A stretch of DNA of 64,000 nt. Origin: Ruminococcus sp. Its GTDB lineage: Bacteria > Bacillota > Clostridia > Oscillospirales > Ruminococcaceae. The notes under the pieces are model-generated. The model searched no databases, was not told where the DNA came from, and saw only the letters and a list, made by a program, of their open reading frames with translations. Where the stretch lies: assembly GCA_018376535.1 (NCBI GenBank), contig JAHABC010000008.1, positions 1 to 64,000 on the forward strand, given 5' to 3'. Numbering within the stretch: the first letter of the stretch is position 1; each line of letters begins with the position of its first letter. Of this stretch, positions 52,815-61,524 are shown piece by piece. Both the position numbers and the translations under genes were made by a program.

Positions 52815-53785
52815 TACACCCTAGCTATTTTAGGAACAGATGTATTACTTAAGATATCGTTAGCGACTTCAATAGCAGTAGTATTGTTAATTCTAGCTTG
52901 AGGACTAAGTATCAACCTATGAGATACAACGTCTTTAAATATAAAAGAAACGTCATCTGGAATAACATAGGTTCTGCCCTTAAGTAGAGCGACCGCCTTA
53001 GTTATGCTCATTAAAGCTATAGCACCTCTAGGACTAACTCCCAACTTAACCATAGCATGATTACGAGTCTGTTTAACCAAAGTAGCGACATACTCATAGA
53101 CCTTATCATCTACGAATACACTTTCGACGGTATTTTGAAGTAAGATAATATCTTCAGCAGTAGCCACTTGATTAACAGTATCTAAGGGGTTGCTGTCTTT
53201 TTTAGATTTTAATATACTAACTTCGCTTTCAAAGTCAGGATATCCCATGCTTAACTTAATCATAAACCTATCCAGTTGGCTTTCTGGAAGTAGTTGAGTT
53301 CCAGCCGAACCAGTAGGATTTTGTGTAGCTATAACGAAGAAAGGTTTAGGTAAATCTCTAGTAATGCCATCTACTGATACTCTGCTTTCCTCCATAATTT
53401 CCAACAATGCCGATTGAGTTTTGCTAGAAGTTCTGTTAATTTCGTCAGCTAAAAACAGATTGCAGTTACAAGCTCCATGACGATATTCAAAAGTATTAGT
53501 AGCCTTATTCAAGATGGTAAATCCAACAATATCAGATGGTAAAACATCGGGAGTAAATTGCACTCTATTACACTTAAGATTAAACGCCTTTGAAAAAGCC
53601 ATAGCTAGAGTAGTCTTGCCAACCCCAGGGATATCTTCCAATAGAATATGTCCTTTAGATATTAACGCTAATATTATCTTAATAATAATATCATCTTTAC
53701 CAATTACAGCCTTTTTAGTTTCTGTTATAACTTGTTGTACAATATGTACTGCCGTTTTTTTGTCCAAAGTATTCTTTTGATTCAA
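52814..53785 (-). CDS. MoxR family AAA+ ATPase
   Basis: A 323-residue chaperone-like ATPase: Walker A EDIPGVGKTTLAMAF (about 57-71), Walker B LFLADEINRTSSKTQSALLEIMEE, sensor FVIATQNPTG. It starts at TTG 53785 behind GAGGTG. First gene of the MoxR-DUF58-transglutaminase operon with a TTGATT/TACAAT promoter at 53835-53863. It is predicted to remodel its membrane partners at the cell surface. Confidence 0.92.
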   Translation of the reverse strand: MNQKNTLDKKTAVHIVQQVITETKKAVIGKDDIIIKIILALISKGHILLEDIPGVGKTTLAMAFSKAFNLKCNRVQFTPDVLPSDIVGFTILNKATNTFEYRHGACNCNLFLADEINRTSSKTQSALLEIMEESRVSVDGITRDLPKPFFVIATQNPTGSAGTQLLPESQLDRFMIKLSMGYPDFESEVSILKSKKDSNPLDTVNQVATAEDIILLQNTVESVFVDDKVYEYVATLVKQTRNHAMVKLGVSPRGAIALMSITKAVALLKGRTYVIPDDVSFIFKDVVSHRLILSPQARINNTTAIEVANDILSNTSVPKIARV

Positions 53786-53834
53786 AATATAACACCTCTA
53801 CATATCTATATATTTGTAATTTGTTGCTTATTTT

Positions 53835-53863
53835 ATTGTATCATAAGTAAAATTAAAAATCAA
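53835..53863 (-). promoter_or_regulatory. Promoter of the MoxR operon
   Basis: Minus strand TTGATT (53858-53863), 17 nt, TACAAT (53835-53840); divergent from valS. Confidence 0.65.
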
Positions 53864-53913
53864 CTAAAAGAGCATTTTTAAACCAATTTGTAACCATATA
53901 CTAAATTTGAAAT

Positions 53914-53942
53914 TTGACAAACTACTATTATAGTGATATAAT
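53914..53942 (+). promoter_or_regulatory. valS promoter
   Basis: TTGACA (53914-53919), 17 nt, TATAAT (53937-53942), giving a leader of about 36 nt; there is no room for a T-box riboswitch. Confidence 0.85.
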
Positions 53943-53985
53943 TAAAAAGTATCATAAAATCATTTAGATAGGAGTATTTTTTATT

Positions 53986-56604
53986 ATGAAAAGAGAACTT
54001 TCTAAACAGTATCAACCTAACGAAACAGAAGACCGAATTTACAAATATTGGTTAGATAATGACTGTTTCAAGGCTACTGTAGATAATCAAAAGAAACCAT
54101 ATACTATAGTAATTCCACCTCCAAACATTACAGGACAGCTCCACATGGGACACGCCTTAGATGAAACACTTCAAGATATACTAATTCGTTGGAAACGTAT
54201 GAGTGGATATTCTACTCTATGGTTACCAGGTACAGACCACGCATCTATTGCCACTGAAGCTAAAATCGTTGAGGCTATGCGTCAAGAGGGCGTAACTAAA
54301 GACGATATCGGTCGTGACGGCTTTATGAAACGTGCTTGGGCTTGGAAAGCTAAGTTCGGAGGTCGTATAGTTGAGCAACTTAAAAAGTTAGGTTGTTCTT
54401 GCGATTGGTCAAGAGAACGCTTCACTATGGACGAGGGTTGTAACAAGGCAGTTAAAGAAGTCTTTGTAAACCTATACAATAAAGGATTAATCTATCGTGG
54501 TGAAAGAATAATCAACTGGTGTCCAAAGTGCATGACATCTATTTCCGATGCAGAAGTTACCTATGAGGAACAAGCAGGTCATTTTTGGCATTTAAGATAT
54601 CAAATTAAAGGCACTGACCAATATGTAAACCTAGCCACTACACGTCCAGAAACTCTATTAGGTGATACTGCCATTGCAGTAAATCCAAAAGATGAACGCT
54701 ACAAGGATATAGTTGGTAAGATGGTTATACTTCCAATAGTGCATAGAGAAATCCCAGTAGTTGCCGACGATTACGTTGAAATGGACTTCGGTACTGGTGT
54801 AGTTAAGATTACCCCCGCTCATGACCCTAACGACTTTGAAGTAGGTCTTAGACACAATCTACCAGTTATTAACGTAATGACTGATGATGCTAAAATAGTT
54901 AATGACTATCCAAAGTATGCAGGTTTAGACCGTTACGATGCTAGAAAGAAAATCGTTGAAGACCTTGAAAAAGAAGGTGCTTTAGTTAAAATTGAAGACT
55001 ATTCTCATAACGTTGGTACTTGCTACAGATGTGGTTCTACTGTTGAACCAAGAGTATCTAAGCAATGGTTCGTTAAGATGAAACCTCTAGCACAACCTGC
55101 CATAGATGCCGTTAAGAATGGTGAAACTAAGTTCATTCCAGAACGTTTTGATAAGATATACTTCCATTGGCTAGAAAACATTCGTGATTGGTGTATATCA
55201 CGTCAATTGTGGTGGGGACATCAAATACCTGCATTCTACTGCGATGATTGTGGCGAAATGGTAGTTACTAAAGATACATCTTGTAAGTGTCCAAAGTGTA
55301 ACAAGGATATGCGTCAAGACCCCGATACCCTTGACACTTGGTTCAGTTCTGCATTATGGCCATTTTCCACACTAGGTTGGCCTGAACAAACTGAAGATTT
55401 AAAATACTTCTATCCTACAAACACTCTAGTTACTGGTTACGATATAATTCCGTTCTGGGTTATGCGTATGATGTTCAGTGGTATTGAACATACTGGACAA
55501 GTTCCTTTTGATACCGTTCTTATACACGGTCTAGTTAGAGATGAACAAGGTAGAAAGATGTCAAAATCTTTAGGAAACGGCGTAGACCCTCTTGAAGTAA
55601 TTGCTCAATACGGTGCAGATGCTCTTAGATTGATGTTAGTTACTGGTAACTCACCTGGAAACGATATGCGTTATATTCCTAAAAAGGTTGAGGCATCTAG
55701 AAACTTTGCAAATAAGTTATGGAACGCATCAAGATTTATATTAATGAACCTATCGGAAGATTTCCAATATACTGGATTACCTAGCAACTTAACTATAGAA
55801 GATAAGTGGTTGATATCCAAATTCAACACTTTAGCTAAGGAAGTTAATGAAAATCTTGAAAAGTTTGAACTTGGTATAGCTGTAGGCAAGGTTTACGACT
55901 TCATTTGGGATATCTTCTGCGATTGGTACATCGAATTGACTAAACCTCGTATAATGGCTGGTGGCGATACTAAAACATCGGCACAAAATGTACTAATATG
56001 GGCTATGAGTGGTATGTTAAAACTATTACACCCATTTATGCCATATATCACTGAAGAAATTTGGCAAGTTCTTAATGATGAAAAGTCTGCTATTATGCTT
56101 GAAAAGTTCCCAGTTTACGAAGACGCTCTTAACTTTGCAGATGATGAGAAATCTTTTGAAAAGGTTATATCAGCAATCAAGGGAATAAGAAATCAACGTA
56201 CAGAGATGAACATTCCACCAAGCAAGAAGGCTAACGTATACATTGAAACTTCCGAAGTAGAACTATTTAAATCTTGTGCTATGTTCTTTGAAAAGATGGC
56301 TTTTGCATCTGAGGTTCATGTAGACACTCAAATAGCTTTAGATGACGCAGTTACTATAGTAGCTGACGGTTCAAGATGTTTTATCCCAATGAACGAACTT
56401 ATCGACAAAGATAAAGAATTGGCTCGTCTTGAAAAGGAAAAAGCTAAAGTTCAAAAAGATATTGATTTCTCTAGCAACAAGCTAAACAATCAGGGATTTT
56501 TAGCAAAAGCTCCACAACAACAAGTTGAAAACGAAAAGCAGAAACTTGCAAAGGCTCAAGCTAAAATGGATATGATTGTTAAATCTATTGAGGCTCTACA
56601 ATAA
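53986..56604 (+). CDS. valS: Valyl-tRNA synthetase
   Basis: A class I synthetase of 872 residues. HIGH motif as HMGH in GQLHMGHALDE (about 49-52), editing domain with TTRPETLLGDTAIAVNP, KMSKS in GRKMSKSLGNG (about 525), and a C-terminal coiled coil (DKDKELARLEKEKAKVQKDI, about 805-870). Zinc-like CxxC pairs (CDDCGEM, CKCPKC) sit near 420-440. ATG 53986 follows TAGGAG. It has its own promoter. Confidence 0.97.
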   Translation: MKRELSKQYQPNETEDRIYKYWLDNDCFKATVDNQKKPYTIVIPPPNITGQLHMGHALDETLQDILIRWKRMSGYSTLWLPGTDHASIATEAKIVEAMRQEGVTKDDIGRDGFMKRAWAWKAKFGGRIVEQLKKLGCSCDWSRERFTMDEGCNKAVKEVFVNLYNKGLIYRGERIINWCPKCMTSISDAEVTYEEQAGHFWHLRYQIKGTDQYVNLATTRPETLLGDTAIAVNPKDERYKDIVGKMVILPIVHREIPVVADDYVEMDFGTGVVKITPAHDPNDFEVGLRHNLPVINVMTDDAKIVNDYPKYAGLDRYDARKKIVEDLEKEGALVKIEDYSHNVGTCYRCGSTVEPRVSKQWFVKMKPLAQPAIDAVKNGETKFIPERFDKIYFHWLENIRDWCISRQLWWGHQIPAFYCDDCGEMVVTKDTSCKCPKCNKDMRQDPDTLDTWFSSALWPFSTLGWPEQTEDLKYFYPTNTLVTGYDIIPFWVMRMMFSGIEHTGQVPFDTVLIHGLVRDEQGRKMSKSLGNGVDPLEVIAQYGADALRLMLVTGNSPGNDMRYIPKKVEASRNFANKLWNASRFILMNLSEDFQYTGLPSNLTIEDKWLISKFNTLAKEVNENLEKFELGIAVGKVYDFIWDIFCDWYIELTKPRIMAGGDTKTSAQNVLIWAMSGMLKLLHPFMPYITEEIWQVLNDEKSAIMLEKFPVYEDALNFADDEKSFEKVISAIKGIRNQRTEMNIPPSKKANVYIETSEVELFKSCAMFFEKMAFASEVHVDTQIALDDAVTIVADGSRCFIPMNELIDKDKELARLEKEKAKVQKDIDFSSNKLNNQGFLAKAPQQQVENEKQKLAKAQAKMDMIVKSIEALQ

Positions 56605-56625
56605 TTACTATTAGGGGGAATAGTT

Positions 56626-57072
56626 ATGAAAGTAACAATCTATTCAAGAAAAGAAGTAGAAGATTTATTGCAAAATGATTTTCCAAGCAATACGGCTGTT
56701 ATTAGTTTCTATGACCCCGAATTGCGTCATATTGATAGCGACTATAAACCAGTAGACTATTCTAAAAAGTGTAATATGGTATTTCAAGTTGCCCTTGATG
56801 ACCTTGATATTGATTATTTATCTGAAAGAGGCTATACCTATGATACCTATTTCCCTGAAGTAAATGACTTAGCTAAGTTTATCCATAAGGCTTTCAATAG
56901 TGGTATGGATATAATCTGTCAATGTGAGTATGGTCAAAGTAGAAGTGCTGGTTGTGCTAGTGCTATTTTGGAATACTTTTATAAGACTGGAATTTCTGTA
57001 TTCATAGACTATAAAAGATATCCAAATCAATTGGTTTATCATAAAGTTTTTGATGCTCTTGAAAATAATTAA
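56626..57072 (+). CDS. Protein tyrosine phosphatase-like protein
   Basis: A 148-residue protein with the phosphatase P-loop CX5R as CEYGQSRS (about 105-112), preceded by AFNSGMDIICQ. The aspartate acid loop may be in VALDDLDIDY. Similar small proteins in clostridia and phages are annotated as dual-specificity phosphatase-like; substrate unknown. It starts 21 nt after valS with GGGGG and ends at a terminator. Confidence 0.7.
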   Translation: MKVTIYSRKEVEDLLQNDFPSNTAVISFYDPELRHIDSDYKPVDYSKKCNMVFQVALDDLDIDYLSERGYTYDTYFPEVNDLAKFIHKAFNSGMDIICQCEYGQSRSAGCASAILEYFYKTGISVFIDYKRYPNQLVYHKVFDALENN

Positions 57073-57078
57073 AATTTT

Positions 57079-57108
57079 AGGACAGATTTTTAAAATCTGT
57101 CCTGTTTT
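57079..57108 (+). terminator. Terminator after the phosphatase-like gene
   Basis: AGGACAGAT (57079-57087) pairs with ATCTGTCCT (57095-57103), then a T-run. Confidence 0.88.
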
Positions 57109-57119
57109 TAGTACAAAAT

Positions 57120-57189
57120 CTCCTTGATTTTTCCATAATTTTATGATAGTATATAAGTATCAAAAAAATGTTGATATAAAATCAAGGAG
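57120..57189 (+). promoter_or_regulatory. DUF1877 promoter with ribosome-site-masking repeat
   Basis: TTGATT (57124-57129), 17 nt, TAGTAT (57147-57152) is the likely promoter. CTCCTTGATTTT (57120-57131) is the exact complement of AAAATCAAGGAG (57178-57189), the ribosome site of the next gene. Only transcripts reading in from upstream contain both halves. Confidence 0.55.
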
Positions 57190-57197
57190 GATTTTTT

Positions 57198-57668
57198 ATG
57201 GGTATAATAGCTAACTACAAATCTGTTACTTTAACAGAACTACAACAACTACAGAACGGTGATATCGATACTTTTGAGTTTCTAAATAAAGATTACATCG
57301 ATATTGAAAAATCTTGGGATATTTTAAAGTATATCTTAACTGGTTCTTCTAGAGCTACTGGCAACGTCTTAGATAACATCATTCCAATAAACTTTGAAAA
57401 TATACTAAATGATGAGGATATGGGAATGGGTCCTGCCATATACTTAGATACTCAAACTGTTAAGGAAATGTCTAAAGAAATGGAAAAGATATCTAAAGAG
57501 GACTTTATATCTAAAATAGATATCGAAAAGATTCATGCTAATAATATACTTAAGGGGTGGCCTTTTGAAGATATCCTTAGCTACTCTTATCCCTACTTTG
57601 AAATCTTAAAAGATTACTTTAAAAAATCTGCTGAAGAAGATAAGTACATCGTTATGTGGTTAGATTAA
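57198..57668 (+). CDS. DUF1877 (YfbM-like) family protein
   Basis: A 156-residue protein starting MGIIANYKSVTLTELQQLQ, with DIEKSWDILKYILTG and a late WPFEDILSYSYPYFEILKDYFKKSAEE, the pattern of the DUF1877 family. The family has no known function; it occurs singly in many bacteria. ATG 57198 follows AAGGAGG. A single gene with its own promoter; the next ORF starts 25 nt on, so folC may be co-transcribed. Confidence 0.8.
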   Translation: MGIIANYKSVTLTELQQLQNGDIDTFEFLNKDYIDIEKSWDILKYILTGSSRATGNVLDNIIPINFENILNDEDMGMGPAIYLDTQTVKEMSKEMEKISKEDFISKIDIEKIHANNILKGWPFEDILSYSYPYFEILKDYFKKSAEEDKYIVMWLD

Positions 57669-57692
57669 TATTACTCTGGAGTTGATTATATT

Positions 57693-58934
57693 TTGAACTA
57701 CATTGAAACTATGAACTATATAAATAGTTTTACAAAGTCTGGGAAGCCAGTAAAAGACTTATCTAGGATTGAAAAACTCTTAAATATGTTAGATAATCCA
57801 CAAAAAGATTTAAAGTTTATTCACGTTGCAGGAACTAACGGAAAAGGTTCTACTGTTGAAATGATATCCAATGCGTTGATATTTTCCAACTATAAAGTGG
57901 GAAGTTTTACCTCTCCGTACATGGTCTGCTACGAAGATAGAATTAGATTTAATGGCGAAAACATTCCACAAAAAGAACTCTGTTCCATAGCCGATACAGT
58001 TAAGCAATCGGTACAGAATAACGAATTTTCTCAATTTGAGATATCTATGGCTATAGCGTTTATATACTTTAAATCGAAAGGTTGCGACGTTGTAGTCTTA
58101 GAAACTGGCATAGGTGGTATTGTGGATAGCACTAATATTATTGAAAATCCTTTAGTGAGTGTAATAACTTCCATATCGTTAGACCACACTGCAATATTAG
58201 GAGATACTCTAAAAAAGATTGCTACTCAAAAGGCTGGAATTATTAAACCTAACAGACCTATAATACTATCTTGTGACAATTCTAACTTAGATGTCATAGA
58301 TGTAGTATCTAAGACGGCAAAAGAAAAACATTCACCATTGATACTTGCTAGTATGGGAAACATTATCAAATGCGATTTAAACGGTGAAATTTTTAAGTAC
58401 AAAGATATAACATATCACATAAAGATGTTAGGAAAACATCAAGTAAGTAACGCTATAACGGTAATAGAAGTCTGCAACCTATTAAATTCCATAGGATATA
58501 ACATTCCATTAGAAAGTTTAAAGAAATCTTTAGAGGAAACTCAAGTTACTTTTAGAACGCAACTATTTAACATATCCAACGTTTCGATAATTGCAGATGG
58601 TTCGCATAATATAGGTGGAATTACTGCTCTTAAAGATACTTTAAGCACTTGTAACATAAAAAATCCCGTAGTACTTACAGGAATGATATCCACTAAAGAT
58701 TACAAATCATGTTGTGAAGTTATAGACTCCTTTGCAGATACGGTAATCTGTACAGATGGATATATCTACAATGCCATATCAAAAGAGGAACTTTCCAAAC
58801 TATTCAAATGTGATACCAAAGAGTATCCATTAGATACGGCTCTACAAGAGGCTGTAAAACTTGCCAAACAGAAAAACGTTCCATTGATAGTATGTGGTTC
58901 ATTATATCTTTTGGGGAACTTGAACTTAAAATAA
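57693..58934 (+). CDS. folC: Dihydrofolate/folylpolyglutamate synthase
   Basis: Adds glutamate to folates. It has the P-loop HVAGTNGKGSTVEM (about 47-60), FTSPYMVCYEDRI, TGIGGIVDSTN and HTAILGDTLKKIATQKAGI, and SHNIGGI in the C-terminal domain. Length is 413 residues. TTG 57693 follows CTGGAG. It follows the DUF1877 gene closely. Confidence 0.95.
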   Translation: MNYIETMNYINSFTKSGKPVKDLSRIEKLLNMLDNPQKDLKFIHVAGTNGKGSTVEMISNALIFSNYKVGSFTSPYMVCYEDRIRFNGENIPQKELCSIADTVKQSVQNNEFSQFEISMAIAFIYFKSKGCDVVVLETGIGGIVDSTNIIENPLVSVITSISLDHTAILGDTLKKIATQKAGIIKPNRPIILSCDNSNLDVIDVVSKTAKEKHSPLILASMGNIIKCDLNGEIFKYKDITYHIKMLGKHQVSNAITVIEVCNLLNSIGYNIPLESLKKSLEETQVTFRTQLFNISNVSIIADGSHNIGGITALKDTLSTCNIKNPVVLTGMISTKDYKSCCEVIDSFADTVICTDGYIYNAISKEELSKLFKCDTKEYPLDTALQEAVKLAKQKNVPLIVCGSLYLLGNLNLK

Positions 58935-58986
58935 GAAAGTTTAAAAGATAATTAAATAAAATCTTAAAAAATTTCCAAGGAAATTA

Positions 58987-59015
58987 TTGACTTTTACTAA
59001 TGTTTATGGTAGAAT
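58987..59015 (+). promoter_or_regulatory. Promoter of the LURP-one-like gene
   Basis: TTGACT (58987-58992), 17 nt, TAGAAT (59010-59015). Confidence 0.7.
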
Positions 59016-59055
59016 TTAAGTATTAATTAATACTTAAACTCATGGAGGTATTTAT

Positions 59056-59532
59056 ATGAGTACTTTAACATTACATCAAAAAGTAGTTGCCATGGTGGAA
59101 AACTACGAAGTAACAGAAGGCAACACTTTAAAGTATACAGCTAAGAAAAAAATAATCGCAGCAGGTGCCGACTTCGATGTTTTCGATGCTAATGGAAATC
59201 AAGTTGCTTTAATAGACCAAAAGGTTTTAAACATGGTTAAAACTTATGATATATCTATTAACGGACAACCTTGTGGAACTGTAAAGAAAAAGTTCCCTGC
59301 CATAACTAAAGATATGAACTATGACGCTCGTGGTTGGAAGTTAGACGGTGATGCTCTTGGCATGAACTTCAAGTTTACAGACGCTCAAAAGAACGTATAC
59401 GCTACCGTTAAAAAGAAACTTGTCGCTCTTGGCGATACTTACGAAATCAACGTTACTAATCCACAAGATGAACTCTTAGTAGTAATCCTAACCATAATAT
59501 TAGATGAGGCTTTTCATAGCAAACGCTCTTAA
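59056..59532 (+). CDS. LURP-one-related (YxjI-like) protein
   Basis: A 158-residue protein of the Tubby/LURP-one-like fold, with repeats of the type YEVTEGNTLKYTAKKK, FDVFDANGNQVALIDQKV and TYEINVTNPQDELLVV. Function is unknown; the fold binds lipids or acts as a scaffold in other kingdoms. ATG follows TGGAGG. A single gene ended by a bidirectional terminator. Confidence 0.75.
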   Translation: MSTLTLHQKVVAMVENYEVTEGNTLKYTAKKKIIAAGADFDVFDANGNQVALIDQKVLNMVKTYDISINGQPCGTVKKKFPAITKDMNYDARGWKLDGDALGMNFKFTDAQKNVYATVKKKLVALGDTYEINVTNPQDELLVVILTIILDEAFHSKRS

Positions 59533-59549
59533 AGATAGATATATAGTAC

Positions 59550-59580
59550 AAAAAATCCACTCTTAAAGGGTGGATTTTTT
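59550..59580. terminator. Bidirectional terminator, LURP-one-like gene/prs
   Basis: AAAAAATCCACTC (59550-59562) pairs with GGGTGGATTTTTT (59568-59580), with T-runs on both strands, between convergent genes. Confidence 0.88.
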
Positions 59581-59604
59581 CATATACTATAAAATACTAT
59601 TTAA

Positions 59605-60741
59605 TTAAGCGTTTCTTTCAGCTAGTAATGTTTTAATCTTTTCATGAGGGTCTATAACACTGCTAATAGACATATCATGGTTAAGAGCAAGTACAAAGTG
59701 AGCAATATACTTAGAAACATCAACTTCATTGAACCATTCACGAGATAATAGTTCAGGAGTTCTGTAAGTCAAGTTAGTACCAAAAACGCCATTGATATAA
59801 CCATCTTTGTAGGCTTGGTCGAACTTTTCAAGACCGTTTACAAATAGACCATAAGTAGCAAAAGCATATATTTTATCAGCATTTCTTTTCTTTAGTTCGT
59901 AGGCAATATCAAGAACGCTTTCACCAGAAGATATAATATCATCGGCGATAAATATAGTCTTACCCTCAACGCTATCTCCTAGATATTCATGGGCAACTAT
60001 AGGATTTCTACCGTTTACTATTCTAGAATAGTCACGTCTTTTATAGAACATACCCAAATTTACTCCAAGAGCAGAAGCATAGTACATATTTCTGTTTAAA
60101 GCACCCTCATCAGGACTAATAACCATAAAGTTATCCTTATCTACTATTAAGTGTGGAATGTGTGCAAACATAGCCTTTAATACTTGATAAGTAGGCATAA
60201 TATTATCAAAGCCCATAAGAGGTACTGCGTTATTAACTCTAGGGTCATGAGCGTCACAACACACAATGTTAGAAACTCCCATAGCTTGAAGCTCTTGTAA
60301 AGCACAAGCACAGTCAAGAGATTCTCTATAACTTCTACGATGTTGTCTACCACCATATAGAATAGGCATAATAACATTAATCCTATGAGCCTTACCAGAT
60401 GCAGCTTGAATAATTCTCTTTAAATCTTGATAGTGGTCATCTGGGGACATACAATTTTCTTTTTCAAACATCTTGTACTTACAGTTATAGTTACCAACAT
60501 CAATAACAATAAATAAGTCTTTACCTCTAACAGTAGACTTAATTAAGCCCTTACCATCACCAGAGGAAAATCTAGGACACTCACAATCGATAAGATAACT
60601 GTCTTGAGCGTAAGGTGTATCCTTGTACCAATCAACAAGATATGAATTAAGTCTGTTACCCAATTCACTAGCACCTTGCATAGCGATAATACCCAAAGGA
60701 GCAACACAAGTTTCCGAGTTTAAGTTTAAACTACTGTTCAT
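59605..60741 (-). CDS. prs: Ribose-phosphate pyrophosphokinase (long clostridial form)
   Basis: Makes PRPP for nucleotides, histidine and tryptophan. The PRPP motif is FIADDIISSGES (about 267-278), and the active-site flexible loop region is YGGRQHRRSYRES (about 138-150). At 378 residues it is longer than the usual 310-320 form and belongs to a diverged family; some parts (DHYQDLKRI) differ from E. coli Prs. ATG follows AAAGGA. ppa ends 76 nt upstream. Confidence 0.88.
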   Translation of the reverse strand: MNSSLNLNSETCVAPLGIIAMQGASELGNRLNSYLVDWYKDTPYAQDSYLIDCECPRFSSGDGKGLIKSTVRGKDLFIVIDVGNYNCKYKMFEKENCMSPDDHYQDLKRIIQAASGKAHRINVIMPILYGGRQHRRSYRESLDCACALQELQAMGVSNIVCCDAHDPRVNNAVPLMGFDNIMPTYQVLKAMFAHIPHLIVDKDNFMVISPDEGALNRNMYYASALGVNLGMFYKRRDYSRIVNGRNPIVAHEYLGDSVEGKTIFIADDIISSGESVLDIAYELKKRNADKIYAFATYGLFVNGLEKFDQAYKDGYINGVFGTNLTYRTPELLSREWFNEVDVSKYIAHFVLALNHDMSISSVIDPHEKIKTLLAERNA

Positions 60742-60817
60742 TAAAAAAACAATCCTTTCGTTTTTAGTTATTATTAATTACACAACACCATATTACAGAT
60801 AGTGAAAATAGTATACA

Positions 60818-61348
60818 TTACTTACAGAACTTCTCAACGTAGCTATCGATATCCTTAGTAATAATAGAGATAGCACTCTCATTATTTTCAATCTCATCGA
60901 CAGCAGTAGTTTTGTTTTCCAACTCTTTATACACTTTAAAGAAGTGTACCATTTCGTCAAAAATATGTTTAGGAAGTTCGGAAATATCCTTATAAGTATT
61001 ATAATTAGGGTCATGTTTAGGAATAGCGATAATTTTATCGTCATTTCTGCCATTATCAATCATGCGAATAACCCCAATAGGATAACATTGAACTAAAGTT
61101 AAAGGTGCAATAGTTTCAGAGCATACCACAAGAACGTCAAGAGGGTCGCCATCATCTGCATAGGTTCTTGGAATAAAACCGTAGTTAGCTGGATAGTGTG
61201 TAGAAGTATACAAGATTCTATCCATTAATAGGCAACCAGTTTCCTTATCAAGTTCATACTTTATTTTACTACCCTTAGAAATTTCGATTACTGCCATAAA
61301 CTCAGTAGGAGTAATTCTTTTAGGGTTTATATTATGCCAAATATTCAT
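60818..61348 (-). CDS. ppa: Inorganic pyrophosphatase, family I
   Basis: Hydrolyses pyrophosphate, keeping PRPP and tRNA-charging reactions moving forward. A 176-residue protein with YPANYGFIPRTYADDGDPLDVLV (about 54-76), holding the catalytic Asp cluster. I start at ATG 61348 (MNIWHNINPKRI) after GGAG; an in-frame start at 61384 is unneeded. Its promoter is at 61393-61421; it may be co-transcribed with prs. Confidence 0.95.
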   Translation of the reverse strand: MNIWHNINPKRITPTEFMAVIEISKGSKIKYELDKETGCLLMDRILYTSTHYPANYGFIPRTYADDGDPLDVLVVCSETIAPLTLVQCYPIGVIRMIDNGRNDDKIIAIPKHDPNYNTYKDISELPKHIFDEMVHFFKVYKELENKTTAVDEIENNESAISIITKDIDSYVEKFCK

Positions 61349-61392
61349 AAAAAACAACTCTCCAATCGCAAGAAGTTTGACCATATAATAAG

Positions 61393-61421
61393 ATTATATC
61401 ATTAAATTAAGATTTGGTCAA
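61393..61421 (-). promoter_or_regulatory. ppa promoter
   Basis: Minus strand TTGACC (61416-61421), 17 nt, TATAAT (61393-61398). Confidence 0.75.
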
Positions 61422-61524
61422 CAGGTTTAGTAAAGGCTAACACATAGAAATTTTACATATATTTAAACTACATTTTTGTATAATCTATCGATTTTACTTA
61501 CTAAAATTAGGTAAAAACACAATT

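Noticed and set aside
53880..53985. T-box leader of valS
   Set aside because: The perfect promoter lies only about 36 nt before the start codon, leaving no room.
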